DNA of 64,000 nucleotides, taken from Mytilus galloprovincialis (lineage: Eukaryota > Mollusca > Bivalvia > Mytilida > Mytilidae). Under the pieces are notes generated by a model. It did no database searches. It saw nothing but the letters and a program-made list of their open reading frames with translations, and was not told where the DNA came from. The DNA is taken from the NCBI RefSeq assembly GCF_965363235.1, contig NC_134845.1, positions 62,277,261-62,341,260 of the forward strand, given 5' to 3'. Shown here one piece after another: positions 25,474 to 36,790 of the stretch (position 1 is the first letter of the stretch; each line of letters begins with the position of its first letter). Both the position numbers and the translations under genes were made by a program.

Positions 25474-25616
25474 AAATAAATAAAGGCAACAGTAGAATAC
25501 CACTGTTCTAAACTCATAAATGCATGGACTAAATACAAAATCGGGGTAACAAACTAAAACTGAGGGAAACGCATTAAATATAAGAGGAGAACAACGACAC
25601 ACCATTAAAATATAAC
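25474..25616. repeat. Mussel repeat ggcaacagtagtataccgct, copy B (short)
   Basis: Runs from aaataaaggcaacagtagaa through acaaaatcggggtaacaaac to agaggagaacaacgacacac and stops there. It lacks the right half found in copies A and C. Confidence 0.8.
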
Positions 25617-26356
25617 TGTTTTTGGTCGAGGTAGTTTTTGATGAAGTTGAAGTCCAATCAACTTGAAACTTAGTACACATGTTCCCTATGATACGATTTG
25701 TCTAATGTTAACGCCAAATTAAAGTATTGATCCCAATTTCACGGTCCACTGAACATGTAAAATGATAGTGCGAGTGGGGCATCCGTGTACTATGGACACA
25801 GTCTTGTAAGTCTATCTTATAGCAGCTTACAATTGGCTCACTCTATTTTTCTCATACATGCTCACTATTACAAGTCAAGTACTATAGTAGTACACCGGTG
25901 TCTTCATATTTCATGTACTACACATGCGTATATATATTACTCGAATGTGAAACATGCACCAATACTCTACCAAAGCAAGCCAGGAAACAATCCACCAACA
26001 AGGAAGTAAGTAAATCATTTAACTTTAAAGGGGATATGGTTTTCTTGTCTGAGCGCGACCATTTATTGTCCGCCTCCACCAATCAAATATTTTTTTCTTT
26101 CAAAACTTAACACTATAAGGTTTTAGAAGATAAGAATTCATAATATTTTTTTCTGGTTTTAAATTTTTCCTGACAACAATATTTTTTCGAACGAATTTTG
26201 GATCAGACGATATTTTTTTTTAATGAATCTTACCCCTTACTCTTTTTCCCAATTTGAAGTTAAATTTTCGTTCCCGTATGTAAATAACCAGCACAAAGAC
26301 TTTCATTCTTTTTTTTATACATTCGAAGACTTCCATCGCACTCTTCAAACCAATAT

Positions 26357-26515
26357 TCAGTGGCGGATCTAGAATTTTACATAAGAGGGGGGGGGGGCTG
26401 ACTGAGCTAAGGGGAGCTCGCGCCAGTCATGCTTCAGTGATTCCCTAAGTTTAATCAAACATATTTTTCCGACGAAAGCCCCCTCCCCCCCCCCCCCCCC
26501 GAATCCGCCTATATT
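26357..26515. mobile_element. MITE-like unit with G-run/C-run inverted ends
   Basis: The left end agtggcggatctagaatttt runs into a G tract (about 26388-26398). The right end has a C tract (about 26485-26501) followed by gaatccgcctatatt, the inverted form of the left end. Similar short units bearing cagtggcggat ends are common in invertebrates as I remember them. No target duplication was resolved. Confidence 0.55.
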
Positions 26516-26559
26516 CCTGAAAACGTTGTTCTTATACATACTTACCTCCATGTTATTGT

Positions 26560-28010
26560 CTTAAGTCTTCAGCCTTCGCACCAAACACTTAAAATCAACC
26601 AAGACGGTGCTTAAAAGAACAGCGGCTTGGGTTTAAATTGTACTTACTAGACATGTTTTGATAACTGTTACAATTTTGTACAAGAGTAAGTCCTTTGTTG
26701 TTTTAATAATAAAAACGGAACTATTATGATGTTATGGGAAATATCGAGTGTGCTTGATATTGACAAATCAAAAATTCAAGTCACATGGTAATGTTTGGGA
26801 TGCTTAAACCTTTAACATATTTTGAAAGTGGAAAAATGAATATACTAATTTAAAGACCTTTTTTGGGTGTTAACATTTACGGTCGACTAGCATATTTTAT
26901 GTAGAATGTACAACCTGTTTTATTTTAAAAAAAAAATGATTCTAAAAGATAACGAAAATTAAGCATTTGCTCTTTATACTGTTCTTGAACAGGAATCCAA
27001 TTTAAAAAAAAAAGAAGGGTTCAGATGATCGAGTTCTTTGAAGAAAGAGAAAGGGGAAACCAATGGCACTGCTATATTATCTCAGAAATTATATAAATTA
27101 TTACCATCATGTGTAGTATTACAAGGCTATGAAGGATGCATTCACATCTCTTCTGTTATGGATACGTTTGACAAATTATGTATATAAAAAAAAACAAGTT
27201 CCTTTTGTGGCATAACTTTATTCATATAGATTTTTTTCTCCTACATATCTTTATATATTGCTTTCTTTAGTTCAAATTGGAATCTCAGATAAGCATCTGG
27301 TACTTTAAAACCTCTCCTCTCTGTTCTATGCCTCTGGTCGACATGTGTACTTCACAATAATTCCTGACTGTCAGATGTATAGCAGAACTTTCACATAACT
27401 TCTTGATAAAACTGCTGACTATCTCCCTTTTCGACACTGCAAACATAAAAATCGAACAGGCAATTAAAGAGGAGGTTGCAACTACATGTTCCCCATACAA
27501 ACGGATCGGAACTAAGAGCTCTTTCCCGGATCTACCACTCGATGTTTACATCAGATGCATCACAAAATATAAACATGTTATTAGATATACTAGAATATGA
27601 AATAAAGAAAAATATAAATCGAAAATGTTGAATTATAATTTATGTCTGCGAAACACAAAGTTCCTACTTAATTGGCCATATTTTCAAATCATATCAAATG
27701 TTTTCATTGGTCTTCACATGGTAGAAAAATGTAGGTTATTGCTTATTCTTCAGAGCTGTATCTTGAACTAATGAATTGAAAAAGAGGGGATGGATAAACG
27801 TACTAAACATTTGTCTGTATTTTCAACATATCTAACAAACATGTGAGAAAAATTAGTTTTAGAATACGAAATATCTCTCTCATTCTGTAAACAGATATTG
27901 TAGGATTGTTAAGGTATTTTGGTGTTTTTAAAAGCCCCCCCCCCCTTTTTTGTAATATGCACCACAAAAAAGCATTTAGTTAGGATAAAGAACTAATAAA
28001 CGATAGTCCT
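26560..28010. other. Non-coding stretch
   Basis: No supported gene. Overlapping open frames at 27285-27500 (minus) and 27403-27600 (plus) carry no recognised motif. A C-run lies near 27937-27947. Confidence 0.45.
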
Positions 28011-28014
28011 ATAA

Positions 28015-31000
28015 TAGTCCGGCCGATTGGTGCAGATATAGAGCAGAATTGATCACTTGATGAGGAAAGCATGAAAATTTGCATAGCAGTTCTTGGTTAT
28101 ATACCCTTTGGTTTCAGCTATGGACCCACTCTGAAAAATCCAATATGGCTGCCATTTTCAAGATGGCGGAAAAACGGTATACAATTCAAGATTGTCCTAA
28201 AGGTATTCTATATAATTTCGGAAATTAAAGTAATGATTCTTTAAAAATGGACTTCATGTTCTTGAATTTGTTATCAATTAATTTTAAAGTATAAAACAAA
28301 TAATTTGGGTATTTCTATGACACATAAGTTTCAAATATGGCTGCATATACAAAAACAAATAGTGAAATTCATAATGTTAATCAATATGATACATGTTATT
28401 GTAATTGTTCTTTAAACGCTTTCAGTTTTAATGGTTGTAATAGGTTGACACGAGTCGATTGACGTTAATATAGGTCGGTTAAATGTGGTGGAATAGTAGG
28501 TAACTCATCTGAACTTTGAGGCAGTGCCGAGGGCACCTTGTCTCGTGTCTCTTCAATGCCACGTCTTACGTCACTTATCGCGTTTTCATCGGCCGTACCC
28601 ACTACATCGTCAAATTATTCTATTAATCAATAGGTGTACCTTTCTTCAGGCGGATTAAACGATTGCCATCATTTAAAATGGTTAAGGGGCAACTATTTCC
28701 TTTTCCAACTACGCGCGTAACCAATTTGGAATATTTCAGCGAGCATGGTCCTAAAATGCACTCTTGGTCAGCACTTTTATTAGTTTTAATGGTAACAGTC
28801 ATGTTTGAATTTAGCGGAACTGTGATGGTTCGTTTTATGCAAACTAGCTGAGTTAAAATCTCGTTTCCACTATTAACAAATGGCGCATTTATATCTTTTT
28901 TGTTGATGGTAATTGTGGGAGTACTCAGGTTTATCACTGCAATCAGTGTGTCCAAAATAACTAGCCTAAGTATAACATCGTCTGTTAATGGCTCTTTGCA
29001 CACACCCAATTGTATGTTTACTCTATTAATGTCGAGATTCGTTCCTTATAATCTTCCCAATAACAAGCTGTTAACCCAAACCACGTAGCGTTACGTTCTC
29101 CAAATCTCCATTTTCTGCCGGAATTAATTTCTCATTTACTAATTTTATCATTGCAGCAGTGTCCACAATCATGCTCACATTCTGGTCATGTATAGTACCT
29201 CGTACTACAAAGCTCTTTCAAATGGTTCGTCTGGTGACAATATTGGACGAAGCAGTGGGCCTCTGTTCGATTTTGTGATAAGGTGATGTTTCATGGCCAA
29301 AAGACTTTGGAATCTGAGTTGTTCTACTGGCCCGAACCTTTGCTCCATTGTTGGGGTTACACTTTGATTTGCTCCGTATCCTGATGAAGGTGACTGTTGT
29401 CTGAAATATTCGGGATTTCTGGAATTTGTCCGTGGAGATGCTAACCGTTGTCTTTACGGACTATATGATCTCTAGCTTAGTGGGGTGTTGCTGATCGATA
29501 GGCATTAAACTTGGTGTGCTTCTATCTGCCGATTTACCGCGATTGTATTGCTCAAGAAATCTTCCACGTTTATATTGATCAGGTGATCTTCCATTGAACT
29601 GGTGATCTTCCATGATTTTTTTTTATCAGAAGAACCGAGATTATATTGATCGGCCAATCCAAAGTTATGCTGATTAGTTGAAAGCATAACATCAGCTAGT
29701 TTTGTGACAATTTGTGTGAGGTTATGCAACTCATAATCCAAAAGGACTGCTCACATTTTCTTTATCGGTCGGTGATAATGCGCCATCAACAAAGCAGACT
29801 TGTCGATGGTCATAATTGGCACTTTTTTATCCATATATCGCCATCTGGTTTGCTTTTGAGATTTTCAATTGTTTTAACGCCTTGTTAATTGTTCTGGGTT
29901 TTCTCTATTATATGCCTTGAATAATCTTTGTCTTTACATTCTCGACGGAATGTTTTGGTTCCAATCTGGTTTGCTTGTCTTTCTTGCTGAACCGCTGCTC
30001 CAAATGAATGTTTTTTTAGGCCTTGGAATCATCATCTGTGTTTACCATGCGAGCGTACTCAAAACCAACATCGGCCTGGCAATCTGGGGCCTACAAACAT
30101 TTTTCCTGATTTTCCTTGTCATCTACCGGCAGTTCGTTCAAATTGGTAAATGAACGCCTCCCAAGTGATGTATCCTTTTCAATTGCGTTTTTGCATTTTG
30201 GGCAGCTGTGGGCTTCGGCTCCGGTCCCTTGCACAAATATTTTCTTGCCATCGGGTATATTCTCTCTCCAGTTAGGAGTCTGAAGAAGAGGTGTTGCCAC
30301 ACTCTTTTTGTTTCCTCTGCCCTTTCCTGGATCTGTCAATGGAGTCAACTTGCTGTTATGGGAAGAATATTAGAGCTCCAGAAGCGGACGAGGTTGTCAT
30401 AATTGGAGTGATAAATGTAGGATTTGCCATTGACTCGACGGGGATAATACCGTAAGTAGGCACTGTATTCAGCATTTGAGAAACTTGATAGAATCCACTT
30501 GCAGCCAATTGTTTCTGTAATGGTGTGCTGATCTGAACCAAATATTATTGACTCATAGTAGATGGTTAGTGTGCGTAAGAAGACACGTAAGCCTTTTGCT
30601 GGTATCCTTGATTAGTACTAGAGGTTTATAGTATGTTCTTAAATGGAGATTGTTGTTGAATAATTTGAACTGTCTCATGCAGGGCCAAGGCCCTGACATA
30701 GAACTTTTGACTTAAGGTGAAGACACCTTCAACAGAGTTGGCCTGGTTTATGTTTCATGCGAACTACAATTGGAGAAAGACCTACGGCATGGATTTTGTT
30801 GTGTACTTTTGGTAAACTAGCGTTGTACTGGCTAAGGTCAAATTTTGGCTCAGATGATGTATCCATTGCAGAAATATTAACTTCTTTATTTCGATTGTCC
30901 ATTGATTCATTTACAACAGATGCCAGTTGTTGGAAGCTACCCGGCTGTTAAAATGCACTTTTAAATAGAACTGTGTCTCCTTCCTCAGTTGTTGTCAGCT

Positions 31001-32033
31001 TGTCCATTCGTCTCACCACAACATTGAATATCTTATTGGTCTGACCATCAATTCCGCCAAGCAATTATTACTAGCCTTGTGGTCTATCCTGTCTTCAGAC
31101 TACTGAAGTTGCTGAGATATTGCTTTCATCTGTTTGTTATTGATATACATTGCCTCTTTCTGTTTAGCTTGAAACGTAATGAGACCAACACATATTTTTA
31201 TATTTGTACTTCGCTCTGTATTACTGTTCTTTGAGCATTTTATTTTCTATGTGCTTAATATTCTTGGTACAATTGTTTGATAGTCATTTCTGTCTGAGCT
31301 GTCCTCTGTTAGAGCGTCTTCAGCTGTGGGTTTCTCCATATCCCCAAGTTATTCAGTTGCTGCCATTTCCATGTTCTTGTCCTTGTTGTCCTCAATTCCT
31401 GCCATTTCACTGTTATGTGTTTAACTGATTCTCAGTTCACAGTTTAATGTCTCAAATTGCAAAATATTGCGACCCAAGAGATAAGATAGGCACTGAATAA
31501 TATCTTAAGACAGATAAATCCCAAATCACAGCTTTTATGTGTGACCGAAGACAACAAATAGTGCATCTTTGAATGAAAGCTACTACTGCAGCTTTTTATG
31601 AAAGTTACTACTTTGTGTATGAAATGACAAGCAAGGCAAAATCAAAAAAGACAGAATTGGGACAGATACCAAATGACACTATACATCAATAAAATGCTTA
31701 ATAATGAATATTTGCTTATCTTTTAAGGCGGCCATTTTGAAAATAGCCGCCATTTTGTATTTCAAAAATAGATCAAAACAAAATCTTCCTAAGTACACCA
31801 AGTCATTCAAATTTGTTGATTTTTGTGCACCCAGCATCAAATCCACTGTGGTTTGTGCAATACTGGAAAATATTTTAGAACGTACGGCAGTCATCTTGAA
31901 ATAAGCTGCCATATTGAATTTTGAGGGTGGGTCAATAGCTAATATTGCTCAGTACACCAAAATGTACCATCATGCAAAAATTAGTGCTTTCCTCATTATT
32001 TGATCATTTTTTTTTCACCGATCGGCCGGACTA
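28015..32033. mobile_element. TIR-bounded 4-kb unit enclosing a Gag-protease remnant
   Basis: The left end reads tagtccggccgattggtg. The right end in reverse complement reads tagtccggccgatcggtg. Homology continues inward for about 150 bp with gaps: tgaggaaagca, atttttgcat, then tcaatatggcagc against ccaatatggctgcc, then ttcaagatg. Both ends are flanked by TAA (28012-28014 and 32034-32036), a candidate 3-bp target duplication of the TWA kind used by PIF/Harbinger transposons. Inner copies of gccgccattttg lie near the right end. No transposase was recognised. The interior carries a decayed retroelement gene on the minus strand. Confidence 0.65.
28440..31405 (-). pseudogene. Broken Gag-protease gene of a Ty3/gypsy-like retroelement
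   Basis: Minus strand, from a candidate ATG at 31405. A Gag-like acidic N-terminus (MAGIEDNKDKNMEM) is followed by stop-broken segments including FDLSQYNASLPKVHNKI (about 30830). Then come a GRGNKK region with a CPKC pair (about 30190-30330) and the block 29741-29505 (DYELHNLTQIVTKLADVM). The protease remnant has MIVDTAAMIKLVNE, with the catalytic Asp codon at 29163-29161 in a DTA rather than DTG/DSG context, and the later strand DDVILRLVILD in 29009-28623. After it comes PPHLTDLY (about 28470), which in gypsy elements sits just before RT. The sequence stops there: no RT, RNase H or integrase is present. Frameshifts and stops are many. Its position inside a TIR unit suggests capture or nesting. 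Confidence 0.6.
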
Positions 32034-32044
32034 TAATGTAAGAA

Positions 32045-32315
32045 TTCGGATTTTTTTTAACTACCAATGTCGAACCGTTGAACCGTTCAACATTGATAGT
32101 AAACAAAAATTCGATAAAAAATGTTGAATGTAAATGATATGAACCCCCTGTCTTATATTAAAGGACAATATAAGACTTCTGAGATTCATTTCATTTACAT
32201 TCAACGGTTTTATCGGATTTTTTTTTTACTATGAACCGTTCAACATCAATAGTAAAAAAATCCGATATAAAAACGTTGAATATAAGTGATATGAACCTCC
32301 GAAGTCTTATATAAT
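32045..32315. repeat. Nested hairpin repeat around gaaccgttcaaca
   Basis: The strings gaaccgttcaacattgatag (about 32081) and gaaccgttcaacatcaatag (about 32233) lie in the same orientation, each beside inverted partners (cattcaacggttttatcgga; tgttgaatgtaaatgatatg). The middle, cttatattaaaggacaatataag at 32153-32175, is itself a palindrome. The layout is two hairpin elements meeting head to head. Confidence 0.65.
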
Positions 32316-32878
32316 AGCACTACTGATGGTGGGAGGATATTTTAATCCACTTTATGAGTGTGCATTATATAATGTTACAATGTAACAAAACTATCGAACA
32401 CACCGTGAAAAATGACATTATTTCCCATGGAAAAGCTTAACAACGTTTGAATGTGTAGGTGGCACACTCAGAACGTTCGTCTCTAGATTTTTTTTTTAAT
32501 TCGTGCCGGCCTTTCCGGGTTCACGTAGCGACACGTTTCTTTCCTTTCCAGCTATTCCTGATTATGAATAAATCCAAAACATGCATTTATCCCAAAGCAA
32601 TAACTATTAAACAACTCACCTATACCAATGGTGATCGTCTAATTCCTAGCCGATTCCTTTAATCGTACCTTTCTTGACGACACCAATCGTTGTAGCGTTT
32701 ACCATTAGAGGTAGCGAAATTACATGATTTGACAGGAGAGCGAAATAAACAAGGAAGCAAATTTATCGAACCGCATTTCGGACTGTATTGAAACATTTCG
32801 TTCTCATTATTAGATATTTGAATAATGACCATTTTTCAAATTTGAATATTGCACAGTAAAATGAAAGAAGAATAATTG

Positions 32879-33035
32879 GAGCAATTTTCATTTTTCAATA
32901 TCAAACGTCAAATTGAAAAATGCTCCACGCTAGAGCATTTTTCATTTTTCAATATTGTAAGTCAAATTGAAAAATGCTCCACGCTAGAGCATTTTTATTT
33001 TTTTCAATATTGTAAACTAAATTGGAAAATGCTAA
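32879..33035. repeat. Tandem repeat, 54-bp unit x 3, each with an internal hairpin
   Basis: Units start at 32879, 32933 and 32987 (gagcatttttcatttttcaa; ttgaaaaatgctccacgct). Each junction forms a hairpin aaaaatgctc-cacgcta-gagcattttt. As 54 is a multiple of 3, an open frame of 62 codons (32876-33064) survives with an 18-residue periodic peptide (HFSFFNIVSQIEKCSTLE). That frame is probably a by-product. Confidence 0.9.
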
Positions 33036-33039
33036 AGGT

Positions 33040-33980
33040 CAGTATTTTCAATATTTGCTTTTAAGAATGAGATTGAAATATGTTATGTTTTATAAAACAA
33101 GCAAATACAAATGTTTTAATATATTTAAACTTGTGTAAAAAAAAAATCATTTTTAAAACAAATGTATTGTTATTTGTTTCAATATCTTCTTAAAATCAAA
33201 AATATAATTTCATGAAAATAACAAATTTCAAATCTCATAGAGAAAATGTTTTTTCGAAAGTGATTTCAATAGATTTTTGTTACTTTTTTCAGACCATGTT
33301 TAAGAAATAGTATTATTTGGTAGCAATAGTAACTAATTCAATAATGATGTTTTTAATTACATCTTTGTTTGACCATTGCTCCACATCTATTCTGTGTTTT
33401 TGTTTTCAAATCATGTTTTCGTTTTGCTGATTTTATTATGCCACCTATGGATTTCCGTCCAATAAAAAGCCAACAAATGTGCCGAATATTGTAAATAGTG
33501 TAATGAAGCAATATAAATAATTAGCAATGAGAAGCTTAAGACAAGTGCCTTTATTTTGGGTTTTTACATTTTGAATCAAGATGAGTGTGAAGGTCAACAT
33601 AAATGTTTCTGCTAATCAGTATATGTCCTTCTTCATTGTTCCTGTGCCTTTTATTATCAAATATTATTATATCGTACAGTTATTTTTTATTACTTTAAGC
33701 AACAACGGAGCATTTTACTTTTCATTTTAAAATGAAAATTTTATATTTATCTTTAAAAATAAAATAAAAACTGAACTCGATTGAAACTTCTAGACAGACG
33801 TTAAATCAAAAGCCCAAACACATCAATCGAATTGAATACTATTGGTACAGCCATTTTTCATGTCCAAAAATGGTGGAATAAACCTGTGTCAAGACTATTT
33901 AAACCTCTCACTGTAGGACGGTCGCGGAAGTCAAACACTGAAGAAAATGAAAGCAATTATAGGCAATATTAAAGAATTCA
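33040..33980. other. Non-coding stretch
   Basis: AT-rich; no supported feature. Confidence 0.5.
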
Positions 33981-33989
33981 AAATTGAGA

Positions 33990-34135
33990 AAGAAAAAAGA
34001 AACATAACGCCATGGCTAAAAAAGAAAAAGACAAACAGCCAAATTAGAGTACACAAAACACAACACAGAAAACTAAAGACTAAGCAACACGAACACCACC
34101 AGGAACTGGAGTGATCGCTGGTGCTCCGGAAGGGT
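33990..34135 (-). repeat. Penelope-like terminal repeat fragment, inverted
   Basis: In reverse complement this reads cttccggagcaccagcgatc, ctagttttctgtgttgtgtt-like and tttttagccatggcgttatg strings in the order of the terminal repeats at 44882-45238 and 46496-46859. It is diverged. Confidence 0.55.
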
Positions 34136-34634
34136 TTTTAATTCTGATTTGCATCAACGACCTCACAGCCTTTATCCATACAGAAATAGTATCACCGTCT
34201 TCTTTCTCGCATTTATCAATATCAATAAGAAACAAACGAAGTTTGAACATAGAAAACAAAAAGAGATATATGATCATATTGAATCTTTTTCAAAACTTCA
34301 TTTGATTTTCTTGATATGAAGTATTTAGAGAAGCACCTTTTACTTAGTTCATACTGATGTTTTATGTCCTAACAATCGGTCAAATTCTTTTGCAAGAGAC
34401 ACAACGGTGGAATGAAAATAAAATTGGTTTATCTGACGGAAATTTGCCTACAAAACACGCCTTTTGGAAATTTTTCTGTGATCTCTGCACTGTTTCATTA
34501 ACATTTTATCAAAAGAACAGTGCTGATTTAACGTGCAAATCGAGACAAGTCAATGAGTTTTTGTTATTAATTTTAACTTGTCTGCTATCTTTGTGGAGGT
34601 AATAAAACTTCTCGATAAGGAATCTGATGATTGA

Positions 34635-34760
34635 ATATGACAGTTGTTTTCCATTCGTTGTAATGTGTTTGATCTTTTTATTTTGACATTTGAGTACGGA
34701 CTTTCTGTTTAAAATTTTGCTCGGAGTTCGGTATTTTGTTATTTTCCTTTTTCATAACTA
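34635..34760 (+). repeat. Mussel repeat (acagttgttttccattcg), copy 1
   Basis: Shares tgacagttgttttccattcg, gtttgat..ttttgattttg, gacattt..cggactttc and ggagttcggtattttgttat with copies at about 34905-35015 and 49617-49735. These are likely 3'-end pieces of one family. Confidence 0.6.
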
Positions 34761-34904
34761 TGAATATAGTAGTATTGATTGTTCAGTTATAAATTGACTT
34801 TTATGAGAGGTTATAAATCTCTATAAACTTATATAGCTCTAAATCTCGATATTTAACTACCTTTTTCTACAAAACAAAATACATACAAAGTCAGGAATAA
34901 GACA

Positions 34905-35015
34905 CTTGTTCCATTCGATTTATATGCTTGAGCTTTTGATTTTGTCATTGAATAAAGGACAATCCGATTTTATATTTGCTGGAGTGCGTTAGTTTTGTTA
35001 TTTCAACGTCTACAG
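34905..35015 (+). repeat. Mussel repeat (acagttgttttccattcg), copy 2
   Basis: Shares ttccattcgatttatatg, cttgagcttttgattttgtc and ggagtgcgttagttttgtta with copy 1, with which it forms a direct pair about 270 bp apart. Confidence 0.55.
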
Positions 35016-35019
35016 TAAA

Positions 35020-36785
35020 ACAACATAGAAAACCAACCAACTGCATCATCGATTCGTCTAAGATTAGTATATACATAAATAAACAATAAATGTTCTTACC
35101 TGAATAACTACATGAACTATGCAGAAACAGAATTTCATTTTGTTAATTGTTGAAGTTACTGGAAAAAATAAAATCTTTCTTTTTAATATAAACTCAAAGT
35201 TAAAGTTTATGTACACTGTTTAACCCAATTGTTTGTTTAGCGTCATGACAACGTGGTTATATGATATTGATTTTGAGTTAAATCTAGTATGGTACACACA
35301 ATATCAAAGGTAATGTTTAACGTTAATCTTGATCAGTTGACACATATTCAAGTAGGAATAAATGAAATAATAAATTATATGAAGCATGTTTATAGGTTCA
35401 TTGTTACAATGTTATCATCATTAAACTATGAGATTTAAATATGTATAACATAACTTATATTTACATTAGATATTTGAAAAACGGCTATAATTAGTTATTC
35501 TAATATTTCAAATGTTTATTCATTACACGTTACATAAATCTGACAATTCACTTACACAATGTACTATTCTATGCCATTACAAGTATAGTAGATTTGTGTA
35601 AGATCGGTCAAAAATAAGGTCATCCTCAATTTGTCAAAACTTAGGAAGAATTGAAAATTATGCATTTATACAGTCTTTAAAATTACCATTCATATGCCAT
35701 TTGAATGACCTTTGCTTGAATCATTTAGTATTTGTAGACCACCTGAAACAAAATCATGTTGTTGGTGTTTCTATGGAAAATTATGATTTTCAATAAATTG
35801 TTTTGTTAGCAGTGAGTTTTTAGAATAATACTATTAGTCACCAGATAGTGTTACAGATTTTTAGATCTAGTGACAGCTTATTTAGTACTAATTTGAAGTA
35901 ACAGAATAATTGGTTGGAAGACTTCAATACCCTATACTAACCCTTAAAATGCAATCATTTTCATTACAGCGTAGAAATCTGGAATAATTAGGTCGGTCAT
36001 AATACTTGATCATTTACCTTTAACTTATTTGTCATCGGCTATCGATAACATTGATTTTATGCTCACTCAGTCTGACAGAAGCCTTACAGTGGGGATTTAA
36101 ACAGAATAAAAGAGAAAAATAGATGCAGGTGCACGAGAGAGAAAAAAGACAGTTTAAGTATTAAACATTTAAATCAACACACAATGTTTAAGTCCTCTGC
36201 TAGTTATTTGTATTATTTGATTTAGTCACACAGTTTAAATGTCTATAATTATAATAAGTGCGATATGATAACTAGTCGTTACACACGTACTACAATTTTT
36301 AAGCCGGGTATTTATATATTAAGTTTTTTTTACAGCCACTTGGTTGATGCTTATATACTAGGAACGACCTTTTCGTCTCCATTATTCTAACATTATTGTG
36401 ATAGGACATTCCATTTCTTCCCCATATTTAAGTTTCATTATTTGCAATGTTCATGGAAAATACGTATTTCAACCTTTTTCATCATGTTCGTAGTGTTTAT
36501 ACTTTTTTTTTAAATAACTAGATTAGAATAACGATGTTACATGCTAACTATTCTTTTTTAAAATCCACATGTGCATGACTTTCCTTGATCTTGTGGTTAG
36601 TTTTTATATACTATAACAATTGCAGAAATTAGGTAAAGTAAATTAATTACATTTATTTTGCACAACATGTTTATATTTATATGTAAACCATACACAGAAT
36701 GAAACATGTATAGATTATTTACAATATAGTTCACTAGTTTGTTGAATTCTAAATTTCTCCTTGTTGAGGCTTGTATGAACAACAA
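35020..36785. other. Non-coding stretch upstream of receptor copy 2
   Basis: AT-rich; no exon or repeat recognised. The promoter of the gene starting at 36791 should be here, but no clear TATA box at a suitable distance was picked out. Confidence 0.45.
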
Positions 36786-36790
36786 TCATT

